Of a stretch of DNA of 64,000 nucleotides, positions 37,654-49,320 are shown in pieces. The stretch spans positions 255,501 to 319,500 of the forward strand of contig NZ_FNXG01000003.1 in NCBI RefSeq assembly GCF_900108405.1. The letters run 5' to 3'. How positions within the stretch are numbered: the stretch's first letter is position 1; every line of letters begins with the position of its first letter. The notes below the pieces were generated by a model. The model was not told where the DNA came from. It saw only the letters and a program-made list of their open reading frames with translations, and did no database searches. The translations under genes were made by a program, and so were the position numbers. This stretch comes from Paracoccus alkenifer. Lineage in GTDB: Bacteria > Pseudomonadota > Alphaproteobacteria > Rhodobacterales > Rhodobacteraceae.

Positions 37654-38339
37654 TCCCGCAGCCAGCCGATCAGCACCAGCCGCAGCACCTGCGTAAAGAA
37701 CCGCAGCAGGTCGGTGGCCTGCGCCGGGGAAAACCGCGACGGGTCGAGCGAGCCCATCACCAGCAGCGCCGGCCGCGTGTCGGGGCCAAGGTCCAGCGGC
37801 AGCAGCGCCTCGGACGCGACCTCGGTGCCGTGGACATCCCGGGTTTCGGCGCTGGCGCGGCGCAGCACGATGTCGTCGCCGCGCGGCGCCTTGCGGCCGG
37901 CGGCGATGATCCGCCCGACGCTGCCCGCAGGCACCACCACCAGCGGCCCGCCGTCGCCCGCGACCGGGGCCGATTCGGCCGATTCCATCACCAGCTTGAG
38001 CGTTTCGACCCGCAAGACCGGGGCCACGTCGGCCTCAAGCGCCTCAAGAAACCCGGCGAAATCCACGGGCTCCAGCAGGGACAGCACCGCACGGTGGATG
38101 GTCTGCGTCCCCGCCTGATTTTCGTAAGCCGCCGAGATCACGCTTTCATGCGCCGATTCCAGCCGGTCGAGGCGGTGCTCCAGCGCCTCCATCGCGCGGC
38201 CGCGGATGTCGATGACGTTTTCGCCCAGCTCGGATTCCCGCGCGGCGACCAGCGCCCGCATCACGTCGCGGTCGGACAGGATCAGCGCCGGGTCGGCCAG
38301 CAGCCGCGCGCGGGTGGCGTCGTCCAGCGGGTCGGTCAT
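37650..38339 (-). CDS. DUF484 family protein
   Basis: A 229-aa soluble protein of the DUF484 family, a GAF-like fold of unknown role. Features: [23 protein letters not shown] near the start, an early coiled stretch ([23 protein letters not shown]), and the C-terminal [24 protein letters not shown]. The start at 38339 lies inside the fsa stop (ATGA overlap), and it overlaps xerC the same way, so the three are co-transcribed. Confidence 0.86.
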   Translation of the reverse strand: MTDPLDDATRARLLADPALILSDRDVMRALVAARESELGENVIDIRGRAMEALEHRLDRLESAHESVISAAYENQAGTQTIHRAVLSLLEPVDFAGFLEALEADVAPVLRVETLKLVMESAESAPVAGDGGPLVVVPAGSVGRIIAAGRKAPRGDDIVLRRASAETRDVHGTEVASEALLPLDLGPDTRPALLVMGSLDPSRFSPAQATDLLRFFTQVLRLVLIGWLRE

Positions 38340-38992
38340 GCGCCGATCTTCTGGCCGGTCTTGGCCCAGTCGGCGTTGAACAGATCCAGCCCCTTGTCGG
38401 TCAGCACATGGCTGGCCATCGCCTTGATGACCGAGGGCGGGGCCGTGATCACATCGGCGCCGACGCGGGCGCATTCGATCACATGGTTGACCGAGCGGAT
38501 CGAGGCCGCCAGCAGGTTCGTTTCATAGCCGTAATTGTCGTAGATCTGGCGGATGTCGGCGATCAGCTCCATCCCGTCCAGCCCGATGTCGTCCAGCCGC
38601 CCGATGAAGGGGCTGATAAAGGTGGCGCCGGCCTTGGCGGCCAGAATCGCCTGCGCGGGCGAAAAACACAGCGTCACGTTGACCATGTGGCCGTCGTCGG
38701 TCAGCGCCTTGCAGGCTTTCAGCCCGTCCCAGGTCAGCGGCACCTTGACGGTGACGTTGGGGGCGATTTCTGCCAGGTGCTTGCCCTCGCGGATCATGCC
38801 CTCGGCGTCCGAGGCGATCACCTCGGCCGAGACCGGGCCAGGGACCAGATCGCAGATCTCGCGGGTGACCTCGGCGATGTCGCGGCCGGACTTGAGGATC
38901 AGCGAGGGGTTGGTCGTCACCCCGTCCACCATCCCCAGTTCGTGCAATTCGCGGATCGCGGCGATGTCGGCGGTGTCGACGAAGAATCTCAT
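38336..38992 (-). CDS. Transaldolase-like protein (TalC / fructose-6-phosphate aldolase subfamily)
   Basis: A 218-aa short transaldolase. The TTNPS motif is at 26-30, the Schiff-base Lys is Lys83 in NVTVKVPLT, and [20 protein letters not shown] follows. Length and motifs fit the small TalC/FSA group. Whether it acts as a true transaldolase in the pentose-phosphate pathway or as an aldolase depends on single active-site residues I cannot assess confidently. Confidence 0.9.
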   Translation of the reverse strand: MRFFVDTADIAAIRELHELGMVDGVTTNPSLILKSGRDIAEVTREICDLVPGPVSAEVIASDAEGMIREGKHLAEIAPNVTVKVPLTWDGLKACKALTDDGHMVNVTLCFSPAQAILAAKAGATFISPFIGRLDDIGLDGMELIADIRQIYDNYGYETNLLAASIRSVNHVIECARVGADVITAPPSVIKAMASHVLTDKGLDLFNADWAKTGQKIGA

Positions 38993-39101
38993 GAGAGGGC
39001 ACCTGTGCTGGGCGAAAGGATTGGCAGGGGTTTATCGCAGAAGGCGTCGGGCGGGAAGGCATCGCGGCGACAGGAAACGGGGCCAGCCCGCTTCCTTGCG
39101 C

Positions 39102-39998
39102 TCAGGGGGTCAGCCCCTGCGGATCGGGCAGCCCGTTCACCCGCGCGGTCGCGGTCAGGGTGTTGGCCAGCAGGCAGGCGATGGTCATCGGCCCGACCCC
39201 GCCCGGGACCGGGGTGATCGCGCCTGCCACGCGGCGGGCGGCGGCAAAATCCACGTCGCCGACCAGCCCGGCGTCGGTGCGGTTGATGCCCACGTCGATC
39301 ACCACCGCGCCCGGCTTGATCCAGTCGCCCTGCACGAAATGCGGCCGCCCCACCGCCGCCACCACGATATCGGCGCGCCGGCACAGCGCCGGCAGGTCGC
39401 GGGTGCGGGAATGCGCCACCGTCACCGTGGCGCTGTCGGCCAGCAAAAGCTGCGCCATCGGCTTGCCGACGATGTTGCTGCGCCCGATCACCAGCGCGTC
39501 CTTGCCCGACAGCGATCCCAGCCGGTCGCGCAGCAGCATCAGGCAGCCCAGCGGCGTGCAGGGCACCATCGCCTTTTGCCCCGTCGCCAGCCGGCCGGCA
39601 TTCAGCACCGTGAACCCGTCCACGTCCTTTTCCGGCGCGATGGCGTTGACGACCGCCGCTTCGTCCAGATGCGCAGGCAGCGGCAGTTGCACCAGAATTC
39701 CGTTCACCGCCCGATCCGCGTTCAGCCGCGCAATCAGCGCCAGCAGTTCGGCCTGCGAGGTCTGGGCCGGCAGGCGATGTTCATAGCTGTTCATCCCGAC
39801 CTCGACCGTCGCGCGCCCCTTTGAACGCACATAGACCGCCGAGGCAGGGTCTTCGCCCACCAGCACCACCGCAAGCCCGGGCGTGACGCCGTGGTCGGTC
39901 TTGATCCGCGCCACCTGCCGGGCGATCCGCCCGCGCAGTTCCGCGGCAAAGGCTTTCCCGTCGATCAGCGTTGCCGGCCGTTCCAGTTCAACCGCCAT
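39102..39998 (-). CDS. folD: Bifunctional methylenetetrahydrofolate dehydrogenase/cyclohydrolase
   Basis: A 298-aa one-carbon enzyme interconverting 5,10-methylene-THF and 10-formyl-THF with NADP. Seen: [14 protein letters not shown] with catalytic Lys60, [23 protein letters not shown], the Rossmann motif [16 protein letters not shown] and the C-terminal [19 protein letters not shown]. The ATG at 39998 overlaps the chorismate mutase gene by 11 bp. Confidence 0.96.
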   Translation of the reverse strand: MAVELERPATLIDGKAFAAELRGRIARQVARIKTDHGVTPGLAVVLVGEDPASAVYVRSKGRATVEVGMNSYEHRLPAQTSQAELLALIARLNADRAVNGILVQLPLPAHLDEAAVVNAIAPEKDVDGFTVLNAGRLATGQKAMVPCTPLGCLMLLRDRLGSLSGKDALVIGRSNIVGKPMAQLLLADSATVTVAHSRTRDLPALCRRADIVVAAVGRPHFVQGDWIKPGAVVIDVGINRTDAGLVGDVDFAAARRVAGAITPVPGGVGPMTIACLLANTLTATARVNGLPDPQGLTP

Positions 39999-40296
39999 CG
40001 TCTTCCCCCAGCGCCCGCGCTTCCTGCGCGATGAAATGATCCATCATCAGCCGCCACAGCGCCTCGGCCAGATCGGGGTCATAGCCTGCCTGCACGGCAT
40101 TGCGGCGGGCGTTGGCGGCGACCTGTTCGACGCGCGAATCGATCCGGGCGGGCAGCCCGACCCCGGCCTTGATCTCGGCCGCGCGGTCAATCAGCCGCGA
40201 GCGGCGCCCCAACAGCACCGCAAGCTCGCGGTCCAGCCGGTCCATCTCGGCCCGCAGGGCGGTCATGTCGGTCAGATGCGCATAGTTGTCCGTCAT
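39988..40296 (-). CDS. Monofunctional chorismate mutase (AroQ class)
   Basis: A 102-aa all-helical enzyme converting chorismate to prephenate for Phe/Tyr synthesis. AroQ features: [32 protein letters not shown] (Arg/Lys active-site residues), [19 protein letters not shown] and [13 protein letters not shown]. There is no prephenate dehydratase or PchB-type lyase part. The start at 40296 is the first Met that keeps the conserved helix; it overlaps folD by 11 bp. Confidence 0.88.
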   Translation of the reverse strand: MTDNYAHLTDMTALRAEMDRLDRELAVLLGRRSRLIDRAAEIKAGVGLPARIDSRVEQVAANARRNAVQAGYDPDLAEALWRLMMDHFIAQEARALGEDDGG

Positions 40297-40404
40297 GGCC
40301 TGCTGATTGCCCGGGTGGCGCGTCCGGTGCAACCCCGGATACCGTCGCACCCCAACGGAAAACCCCGGCGCAGGGGCCGGGGTCGTCGCGCAAGGGCTGA
40401 AATC

Positions 40405-42303
<1,899 letters not shown>

Positions 42304-42364
42304 GGGCTTGTCCTCCGCGGGATGGAAAGTCTTGGTGTCAAAATAGGGGCTGACGGGCCGGGTA

Positions 42365-43627
42365 TCAATGCGATCGCAGGATCTGCGCGAATTCTGCCAG
42401 CCCGCGCAGCGGGATCGCGCCGATTCCCTGAGCCTCCAGCAAAGGCATGACCGCCCGCCCGCCCACGACGATCAGGGGCGAGGACGCCAGCGCCGCCAGC
42501 GGCAGCCCCGCCCCGCGCCAGTCGCGCGCCACCACCTCGGCCTTGCCCGCCGCCGTGATTTCGGCCCCTTCGGGCACGCCCTCCAGCCGCCAGCGCCGGT
42601 CCCACAGCAACGTCTTTGGTGCATAAATATCCCGGGGTCCGGGGCAGAGCCCCGGTGCGGCCGCGCCACTGCGCGCAGCGGCGGCGGGTTCGCGCAGGAA
42701 CTCGACCCCATCGTGCCGCACCCGCGCGATCACGCCGTCCAGCGTCCCCTGCCCGCCCGCCAGCAGCGTCGCGATCAGCCGCGCCGCATCCTCGCCGCGC
42801 GGCGGATAATCGGCGCCCGACACCCAGCGCAGCGCGGCCAGCACCAGCCTGCGGCGGATCTCGGGCGGGCTGCCCTGCAACGCCGCCAGCGGCAGGCGCA
42901 GCATCCCGCGGTCGGCGCTGGCCCCGGCCGCGGCCGCCACGGCGGTTTCAGCCAGCGCCGAGCGCGCATCAGCCAGATTCGCGGCCGAGCGCGCCAGCGC
43001 CGGCACCGGCAGCGCCAGCGCCGCAATCGCCTGCCGCGCCCGCACCCGCTCATACCCGGGGTCGTGATTCGAGGGATCCTCGGCCCAGGCAATCCCCTGC
43101 CCGCGCAGCCAGTCGCGCAGAGCCTCGCGCCGCAATCCCAGCAGCGGCCGCAGCCACAGCACGCCCCGCTGCATCCGCGCATCTGCCATGCCGGACAGCC
43201 CGTCCAGCCCGGCCCCGCGCGCCAGCCGCATCAGCAGCGTTTCCGCCTGATCGTCCTGCGTATGCCCCAGCGCCACCGCGCCCAGGCCGCGCGCCCCGGC
43301 CCAATCGGCCAGCAGCCGCAGCCGCGCCCGGCGGGCAGCGTCCATCAGATTGCCGGGCACATGCCCGCCATGGTCCCAGACAAGCACCTTGTGCGCGATC
43401 CCCAGCGCAGCGGCGGCGCGGCCGACGGCCTCGGCCTCGGCGGCTGATTCGGGACGCAGGCGGTGGTCGACGGTGGCGGCTTCGATGCGGATGCCGCGCG
43501 GGCCGGCCCAAGCCGCCGCCAGATACAGCAGCGCCAGCGAATCGCTGCCGCCCGACACCGCCACCCCCAGCGCCGGCAGATCGCGGGCCAACCGGTCCAG
43601 CGCCGCGGCGATCGCCAGGGCAGGCAC
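42365..43627 (-). CDS. tilS: tRNA(Ile)-lysidine synthase
   Basis: A 420-aa PP-loop ATPase that modifies the CAU anticodon of tRNA-Ile2. The PP-loop [15 protein letters not shown] is at about 25-39, [11 protein letters not shown] follows, and [19 protein letters not shown] is the catalytic core. The C-terminal half is poorly conserved. Residues about 324-335 (near [11 protein letters not shown]) are encoded by a GGATATTT repeat inserted in frame. The start is a GTG at 43627, 3 bp after the cpoB stop. Confidence 0.92.
   Translation of the reverse strand: MPALAIAAALDRLARDLPALGVAVSGGSDSLALLYLAAAWAGPRGIRIEAATVDHRLRPESAAEAEAVGRAAAALGIAHKVLVWDHGGHVPGNLMDAARRARLRLLADWAGARGLGAVALGHTQDDQAETLLMRLARGAGLDGLSGMADARMQRGVLWLRPLLGLRREALRDWLRGQGIAWAEDPSNHDPGYERVRARQAIAALALPVPALARSAANLADARSALAETAVAAAAGASADRGMLRLPLAALQGSPPEIRRRLVLAALRWVSGADYPPRGEDAARLIATLLAGGQGTLDGVIARVRHDGVEFLREPAAAARSGAAAPGLCPGPRDIYAPKTLLWDRRWRLEGVPEGAEITAAGKAEVVARDWRGAGLPLAALASSPLIVVGGRAVMPLLEAQGIGAIPLRGLAEFAQILRSH
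42620..42655 (-). repeat. GGATATTT-family repeat, copy E, inside tilS
   Basis: Minus-strand reading: hairpin CCGGGGC (42655-42649), loop TCT, GCCCCGG (42645-42639), then ACCCCGGGATATTTATG. The repeat and tilS are on the same strand, in frame and without a stop. Compared with the other copies the purine tail is missing. Confidence 0.78.
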
Positions 43628-43630
43628 GCC

Positions 43631-44536
43631 CTAAGGCTGCCCCGCCGTCGCGCAGCCGGCCGCGGCGCTGCGGCGCGCGGCCTCATCCGCTTGCGGCGTG
43701 CCCGGAAAGCGCGAGATCAGCTCGTCCAGATAGACGCAGCCCTCGGCGGCGGGACGGCCCGCGGCCGACACCCGCGACAGCCCCAGCAGCGCATCGGCGG
43801 CGCGGGGGCCGGCGGGGGCGGCGGCGAATGCCTGTAACCACGCGCCGGTCGCACCCTTGGGATCACCCGCGCTGTCCAGCGCCGCGCCTTGCAGATACAG
43901 CGCCTCGGTCGCGGCGGGGCTGCCGGCGTGGGTGGCGGCAAAACCGCCGAACAGCTCGGCGGCGCGCGGGAAATCGCCCGCGTCCAGCGCCGCGCGGGCG
44001 CGGTCCAGATCGGCCTGTTCCTGCCCCGTCAGCGCCCCCGGCGCCCCCCCGGCCGACGCCGGGCCCGATGGCGCCGCATCAAAGGCCGACCCCATCAGCG
44101 CCGCGCCCCCCCCGTCCAGATCGCCCAGCTGCGATGTGGTCAGCGCGCCCAGATCGCAGCCGTCCTCCATCTCGCACAGGCGAAATTCGATGTCGCCGAT
44201 CCGGTTCGAGCCGTCGCGCACGATGCGGTCGATACGGTGGCGCAGGCGTTCGGTGTCGCCGGTCAGGCGGGTGATCTCGCGTTCCATCGCGTTCATGCGG
44301 TCGATGGCGCTGTCGCCACCGGCGGCGCGGAAACCCTCGGCCCCCGAAGCGGTCAGCTCGACCCGCAGCGCCCGCAGCTCGGCACCGACCGCGCGCAGAT
44401 CGGCGCGCAGATCGGCCAGCGTGCGCGAGGAACCCTCGCCCACGACCGCCGGGGTCTCGGGTGCGCCCTGCTGCGCCAGCGCCGCGCCCGAGGCACCGGC
44501 CAGCGCCAGCACCGCGCCGAACATCAGCCGCCGCAT
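43631..44536 (-). CDS. cpoB: Tol-Pal system coordinator CpoB (YbgF)
   Basis: A 301-aa periplasmic protein. The signal peptide MRRLMFGAVLALAGASGAALAQ ends near residue 22. A trimerising coiled coil is about 38-130 (TLADLRADLRAVGAELRALRVEL, MNAMEREITRLTGDTERLRHRIDRI). C-terminal TPR repeats are about 185-295 (DLDRARAALDAGDFPRAAELFGGF...). CpoB links Tol-Pal with septal peptidoglycan synthesis. It lies 2 bp past pal. Confidence 0.9.
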   Translation of the reverse strand: MRRLMFGAVLALAGASGAALAQQGAPETPAVVGEGSSRTLADLRADLRAVGAELRALRVELTASGAEGFRAAGGDSAIDRMNAMEREITRLTGDTERLRHRIDRIVRDGSNRIGDIEFRLCEMEDGCDLGALTTSQLGDLDGGGAALMGSAFDAAPSGPASAGGAPGALTGQEQADLDRARAALDAGDFPRAAELFGGFAATHAGSPAATEALYLQGAALDSAGDPKGATGAWLQAFAAAPAGPRAADALLGLSRVSAAGRPAAEGCVYLDELISRFPGTPQADEAARRSAAAGCATAGQP

Positions 44537-44538
44537 CG

Positions 44539-45048
44539 TCAGACGCCCGCGCCCGGCGCGACCACCGTGACGGCGCGGCGGTTGCGCACCTGGCAGTCGG
44601 GGGTGGAACAGACCTCGACCGGGCGTTCCTTGCCGTAAGAGCTGGTGCGGATGCGGCCCGGTTCCAGCCCTTGCAGGATCAGGTATTCCTGCACCGCGCT
44701 GGCCCGCCGCGCCCCCAGCGCAAGGTTGTATTCGCGCGTGCCCTGTTCGTCCGAATGCCCCTGGATCACCGTCGAGAAACTGCCGTGCTGTTTCAGCCAC
44801 GCCGCCTGCCGCACCAGCGTCGCCCGCGCCGTTGCGTCCAGCGTCGCGTCGTTTTCGGGAAACAGCACCGTGTCGCCGGCAACGCGGCGGAATTCCTCGG
44901 CCGAACCGCCGGGCAGGGTGCCGGGCGGAACCGCGCCGGTATAGCGCCCGCCCGCATAGGGATCGACGGCAGTGGGGGGCGGCGGCGCGGCGCAGGCCGC
45001 CAGCCCCGCAAGCATGACCGCGGCCGCAGCGATGCGATACAGGTTCAT
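44539..45048 (-). CDS. pal: Peptidoglycan-associated lipoprotein Pal
   Basis: A 169-aa outer-membrane lipoprotein. Signal peptide plus lipobox LAAC (Cys near 19) and an OmpA-like peptidoglycan-binding domain: ATLDATARATLVRQAAWL, IQGHSDEQGTREYNLALGARRASAVQEYL and the GKERP end. The ATG at 45048 follows GAGGAG with 8 bases spacing. An alternative ATG at 45063 overlaps the tolB stop but would add five residues before the signal peptide. Confidence 0.94.
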   Translation of the reverse strand: MNLYRIAAAAVMLAGLAACAAPPPPTAVDPYAGGRYTGAVPPGTLPGGSAEEFRRVAGDTVLFPENDATLDATARATLVRQAAWLKQHGSFSTVIQGHSDEQGTREYNLALGARRASAVQEYLILQGLEPGRIRTSSYGKERPVEVCSTPDCQVRNRRAVTVVAPGAGV

Positions 45049-45059
45049 CGGCAGACTCC

Positions 45060-46466
45060 TCATGGCAAAAGCGGGCCCCAGTCGGGATCGGACGCGGCGC
45101 CCTCGATGTCCAGAGGGCGCATGTTGCGGCCGGTCACATCGACGGAATGCAGGCGCGAGACACCGTCCCCGCCCGGCGTCATGCGGGTGAACATCACGAC
45201 GCGGCCATTGGGTGCCCAGGTCGGACCCTCGTCAAGGAACGATTCCGTCAGCAGTTTTTCCTCGGTCCCGTCGGGGCGCATCACCCCGATGTGGAACCTG
45301 TCGCCGTCGCGGCGGGTAAAGGCGATCAGGTCGCCCTTGGGCGACCACGCGGGGGTGCCGTAGCTGCCCTCGCCAAAGCTCAGTCTTGTGGGTTCGGCTG
45401 AACCATCCGCGGGCATCACATAGATCTGCTGGCTGCCCGACTGGTCGCTTTCAAACACGATGCGGCGGCCGTCGGGGGAATAGCTGGGCGAGGTCTCGAT
45501 CGCTTGGGTCTCGGTCAGCGCCCGCTCGGCCCCGGTCGCCACGTCCATCTGCCAGATGTCGGTATTGCCGCCCTGTTCGCGCGAATAGACCACCCAGCGC
45601 CCGTCGGGGGAAAACCGCGGCGCAAAGCTCATGGTGCCGGCGTCCTGCTTGAGCGGCCATGCCGACAGCGTGGCCACGTCCATCAGCATCACCTGCGGCA
45701 ACCCGTTGGCAAAGCTGGTATAAAGCAGCTGCGAGCCGTCGGGCGAAAACCGGGGCGAGACCACCAGTGCGCTGTCGTCGGTCACCCACAGCGGGTTGGC
45801 GCCGTCGTAATCCATGATCCCGATTCGCTTGAGCCGCGCGTCCTTGGGACCGGTTTCCGACACGAACACCACGCGGCTGTCGAAATAGGGCGATTCGCCG
45901 GTGATCCGCGCATAGACCTGATCGGCCACCTTGTGCGCCACCCGGCGCCAGCCCGCTTCATCGGCGTCGAACTGCATCCCGTCGCCCAGCGGCTGGCCGG
46001 AAAACACGTCGTAAAGCCGGAATTTCGCGGTGATCCGCCCGTTCTGCGCCGAAACCGCGCCGACGATCAGCGCCTCGGCGTTGATCGCGCGCCAGTCGGG
46101 ATAGGCGACGGCGGCGTCGAACCCCTGCGGCTGCGCGACATGGGCGCTGGCGGGAATCGCGCGAAACAGGTCGGTGCCGGTCAGGTCTGCGGTGACGACC
46201 TCTTGAATGCGGGCGGCCAGATCGCCCGCCCCGCCCTCGTCAAAGAACGGCGCCACCGCGATCGGCATCGCCTCGACCTGCCCGCCGGTGATCTCGATGC
46301 GCAGGGGGCCGTCTGATTCCTCTTGCGCCATGTTGGTCAGGTCCGATGCGGTCAGCCCTTGCGCCGTTGCGGCCGCAGGCAACGCCGCAAGCAGCAGCGC
46401 CGCGGCAAGCAGCGGCGGGCGAAAGGGGGCGGTTCGGGTCAAGGCAAGTCTGGCGAGGAATGACAT
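45060..46466 (-). CDS. tolB: Tol-Pal periplasmic beta-propeller TolB
   Basis: A 468-aa periplasmic protein. Signal peptide about 1-36 (ending AAATAQ), N-terminal TolA-binding domain (PIAVAPFFDEGGAG) and five WD40-like repeats with the recurring FSPDG (PRFSPDGSQLLYTS, PRFSPDGRWVVYS, PSYSPDGRRIVFESD). It bridges TolA and Pal. Start context is weak but the signal peptide fixes it. Confidence 0.96.
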   Translation of the reverse strand: MSFLARLALTRTAPFRPPLLAAALLLAALPAAATAQGLTASDLTNMAQEESDGPLRIEITGGQVEAMPIAVAPFFDEGGAGDLAARIQEVVTADLTGTDLFRAIPASAHVAQPQGFDAAVAYPDWRAINAEALIVGAVSAQNGRITAKFRLYDVFSGQPLGDGMQFDADEAGWRRVAHKVADQVYARITGESPYFDSRVVFVSETGPKDARLKRIGIMDYDGANPLWVTDDSALVVSPRFSPDGSQLLYTSFANGLPQVMLMDVATLSAWPLKQDAGTMSFAPRFSPDGRWVVYSREQGGNTDIWQMDVATGAERALTETQAIETSPSYSPDGRRIVFESDQSGSQQIYVMPADGSAEPTRLSFGEGSYGTPAWSPKGDLIAFTRRDGDRFHIGVMRPDGTEEKLLTESFLDEGPTWAPNGRVVMFTRMTPGGDGVSRLHSVDVTGRNMRPLDIEGAASDPDWGPLLP

Positions 46467-46510
46467 GAGGGAAAACCTAGACTGATTGGCGCATGAAGAC
46501 CATGCGCGGC

Positions 46511-48058
46511 CTAACGTATCGCGGCGCCGCCCTGCGGGCGGAAATCGACGATGGTATCGCGCCAGCGCGCGTATTTTTCGGCGGGCAGGTCATAGCCCTG
46601 CGCCTGCATCGCGCAACGCAGGATGGCGCGGCGGGCGGCCTCGAACGCCTGCGCGGCGGCGGCCTCGGACCCGCCCTGCGAATCGACCAGCCGCACCGAA
46701 TCGGGTTCGGGCATCCCGTCCGGGGTCATGGAAAACTGCACCGAGACCGAGGTCCGCTGCGCCTCGCGCGACAGTGATCCGATGTTCCAGCACGCCTCGA
46801 TCCGCAGCCGCAGCCCGTCCTTTTCGCCCTGGCTCAGCGGAGGCCCCGTCGCCGCGCGCCCCCCGCCCCCGTCCGAGCCGGCACCCTCGGGCAGGTCCAG
46901 CGCCTCGGACAGGGCGGCCATCAGCGGGTCGGGGTCGTCGGGGGCCTGGCGCGCGGCCTCGGCCTGCTCGCGCGCTTGCGCCTCGGCGCGGGCGCGGGCG
47001 GCTTCTTCCTCGGCTTGCGCAAGGGCGCGGGCGGCCTCGGCGGCGGCGGCTTCTTCCTCGGCGCGGCGGCGGGCGGCCTCGGCCTGTCGCTGTTCCTCGG
47101 CAAGCTGTTCTTGCAGCCGGCGCTGTTCCTCGGCGGCGCGCTGTTCGGCAAGCCGCTGTTCTTCGGCGGCACGCGCGGCCTCGGCTTGGGCTTCGGCTTC
47201 GGCTTCGGCCTGACGGCGGGCGTCTTGCTGGCGCGCGGCCTCAAGCGCGGCGCGGGCCTCGGCCTCGGCACGGTCTGCGGCCTCTGCGGCGGCTTGGGCA
47301 GCGGCGCGTTCGGCCAGTTCGCGGGCGGCGGCCTCGGCGGCGCGCGCGGCTTCGGCTTGCCGGGCAGCCTCGGCCGCTTCGGCCTGGCGCTGCGCCTCGG
47401 CGGCGGCTTCGGCCTGCGCGATCCGCTCGGCCCGGCGCTGGCGGGCGGTGGTGGCATCCAGCGGCGTGGCGGATGTGGTCAGCAGCGGCGGCGCGGGCGG
47501 GGCATCGGGCGGCGGTGCCTCGGCCCCCGGTGCTTGCAGCGAGGGCGCGGTGGCGCTGCGCTGCGGGTCGGGCAGCACATCGGGCGGGGCGTCGGGCAGC
47601 GCCTGCGCATCCGCGGGCGTCGAGGGCTGCTGCGGCGCGGGCGCCACCGTGGCCACCGTCACCGGCACCTGCGGGGTTTGCAGGTCGGACAGGTTCGGCG
47701 CGGCCTCGCCGGCAAATTCGGGCGCGGGCAGGGCCAGCGGGTCCGCATCGGGCGCGGGCGGTGCCATCGCGGTCGGGCCGCCCGCGATCACCTGATCCGA
47801 GGGCGGGCGCGGCTGCGCAGGCGTGGCCGCGGCCTCGTCGCCCACCGGCCCGGCCCCGCGCGAGGCCGCGGCCATCGCCTCGAAATCGCTGGCCGACATG
47901 GTTTCCACCGGCGCCATGCGCATCGTCGGCGCCGTGGGCGCGCGAAACAGCGCGCCGCCCAGCCCCACCCACAGGATCAGCGCCCCGTGAATCGCGGCCG
48001 AGACCCACAGGCCGATCCGACGCTCGCGCGTCTCGAGCGGGGGAAAGGGATCAGCCAT
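46511..48058 (-). CDS. tolA: TolA energy-transducing protein
   Basis: A 515-aa protein with one N-terminal helix (about 15-34, IGLWVSAAIHGALILWVGLG), a Pro-rich segment (about 75-200), a long Ala/Glu/Arg helix (about 205-385) that spans the periplasm and a C-terminal domain (about 415-515: LRLRIEACWNIGSLSREAQRTSVSVQF..., with AFEAARRAILRC). TolQR use the proton gradient to move TolA towards TolB/Pal. Both strands read open over the repeats, but the C-terminal domain confirms this strand. It overlaps tolR by 8 bp. Confidence 0.92.
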   Translation of the reverse strand: MADPFPPLETRERRIGLWVSAAIHGALILWVGLGGALFRAPTAPTMRMAPVETMSASDFEAMAAASRGAGPVGDEAAATPAQPRPPSDQVIAGGPTAMAPPAPDADPLALPAPEFAGEAAPNLSDLQTPQVPVTVATVAPAPQQPSTPADAQALPDAPPDVLPDPQRSATAPSLQAPGAEAPPPDAPPAPPLLTTSATPLDATTARQRRAERIAQAEAAAEAQRQAEAAEAARQAEAARAAEAAARELAERAAAQAAAEAADRAEAEARAALEAARQQDARRQAEAEAEAQAEAARAAEEQRLAEQRAAEEQRRLQEQLAEEQRQAEAARRRAEEEAAAAEAARALAQAEEEAARARAEAQAREQAEAARQAPDDPDPLMAALSEALDLPEGAGSDGGGGRAATGPPLSQGEKDGLRLRIEACWNIGSLSREAQRTSVSVQFSMTPDGMPEPDSVRLVDSQGGSEAAAAQAFEAARRAILRCAMQAQGYDLPAEKYARWRDTIVDFRPQGGAAIR

Positions 48059-48497
48059 CCATCCGCGGGCCACCGGCGTCGGTGACCAGAACGATGTCGT
48101 GGAAACCGGCGGCATTCAGCGCGCCCATCACCTCCATCACGCGGGCATAGGTGACGGCACCATCAGCGCGCAGATAGATGCGGCTGGACCGGCGTTCGGC
48201 GGCAACGGCGCGCAGGCGGGGGACCAGTTCACCCGCCGGAACCTCGGTCGTCATCAGCACCAGCGGGCCTTGGGCGGGCAGCGAGATGGTCAGCGGTTCC
48301 TCGGGTTCGGCGCGCACGGCCTCGGCCGCGGTGCGGGGCAATTCCAGCGGCACGCCGACCGTCAGCAGCGGCGCGGCCACCATGAAGATGATCAGCAGCA
48401 CCAGCATCACATCGACAAAGGGCGTGACGTTGATGTCCGCCATCGGCGCCATGCGGCGGTGGCGGCGCCGTCCGCGTCGAGAAGCCCCGCCCGCCAT
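48051..48497 (-). CDS. tolR: TolR, ExbD-type channel subunit
   Basis: A 148-aa inner-membrane protein with one helix, INVTPFVDVMLVLLIIFMVAAPLLTVG (about 22-48), whose Asp is the proton-responsive residue, and a periplasmic domain with VYLRADG-like IYLRADGAVTYARVMEVMGALNAAGF. The start is an ATG at 48497 sharing TGATG with the tolQ stop; a GTG three bases upstream is equally placed. Confidence 0.94.
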   Translation of the reverse strand: MAGGASRRGRRRHRRMAPMADINVTPFVDVMLVLLIIFMVAAPLLTVGVPLELPRTAAEAVRAEPEEPLTISLPAQGPLVLMTTEVPAGELVPRLRAVAAERRSSRIYLRADGAVTYARVMEVMGALNAAGFHDIVLVTDAGGPRMDG

Positions 48498-49189
48498 CAC
48501 TCGGCCTCGATCTGGCGCGACAGGATGGTGGTGAATTCGTCGGCGAATGCCTCGTGCCCGCTGCTGATCCGGTCGGCGTCGGTGGCCAGCTTGTTATACA
48601 TGATCACCGCCGGGATCGCGGCCAGCAGGCCAAGGGCGGTCGCGACCAGCGCCTCGGCGATGCCGGGGGCCACGACGGCAAGGCTGGTGTTCTGCGACAG
48701 CGCGATGCCCTCGAACGCGGTCTTGATGCCCCAGACGGTGCCGAACAGCCCGATAAAGGGCGCGGTCGCGCCGACCGAGGCCAGGAACGGCAACCCCCGC
48801 GTCAGCCGGTCGCTTTCGCGCCCGATCGCCACGTTCATCGCCCGTTCCACCCGCGACAGCACGCCGGGGATCAGCCCGCCGTCTTCGGTCTGCGAGCGGC
48901 GCCATTCGGTCATGCCGGCGGAAAAGATCCGCGCCGCCGCGCCTGCGGGCCGCCCGTTCATCCGGTCGAACACGTCGTCCAGCGGATCGCCCGACCAGAA
49001 GCGGCGGTCAAAGGCGCCGGAATCGCGCCGCGCCGCGGTCTGCACCATCAGTTTCTGCACGATCAGCGCCCAGGACCAGACCGAGGCCAGCACCAGCAGG
49101 ACCATCACGATCTTGACGGTGATCGAGGCGCGCAGGAACAGCGCGATCAACGAAAAGTCGGCCGGGGCGCCGATTGCGAGATTTTCCAT
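48497..49189 (-). CDS. tolQ: TolQ, ExbB-type channel subunit
   Basis: A 230-aa inner-membrane protein with three helices (about 13-44, 137-163, 172-195). Conserved stretches are LPFLASVGATAPFIGLFGTVWGI and APGIAEALVATALGLLAAIPAVIMYN. With TolR it forms the proton channel that powers TolA. It lies 131 bp after ybgC. Confidence 0.96.
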   Translation of the reverse strand: MENLAIGAPADFSLIALFLRASITVKIVMVLLVLASVWSWALIVQKLMVQTAARRDSGAFDRRFWSGDPLDDVFDRMNGRPAGAAARIFSAGMTEWRRSQTEDGGLIPGVLSRVERAMNVAIGRESDRLTRGLPFLASVGATAPFIGLFGTVWGIKTAFEGIALSQNTSLAVVAPGIAEALVATALGLLAAIPAVIMYNKLATDADRISSGHEAFADEFTTILSRQIEAE

Positions 49190-49320
49190 CGGATTTGCCT
49201 GTCCTTGCGCTGGTCGCGCCTCGTGCTTGTCTGCGGTCGGGCGCGTTTGGCATCAAACTAGCAGCAAAGGCCAGTCGCGGCGACAACAAGATTCTGTGCG
49301 CCGCATGTGTATGGGCCGGG

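Noticed and set aside
46976..48085. 369-aa Gly/Arg/Leu-rich frame opposite tolA
   Set aside because: It mirrors the Ala/Glu/Arg repeats of TolA. The TolA C-terminal domain and operon position settle the strand.
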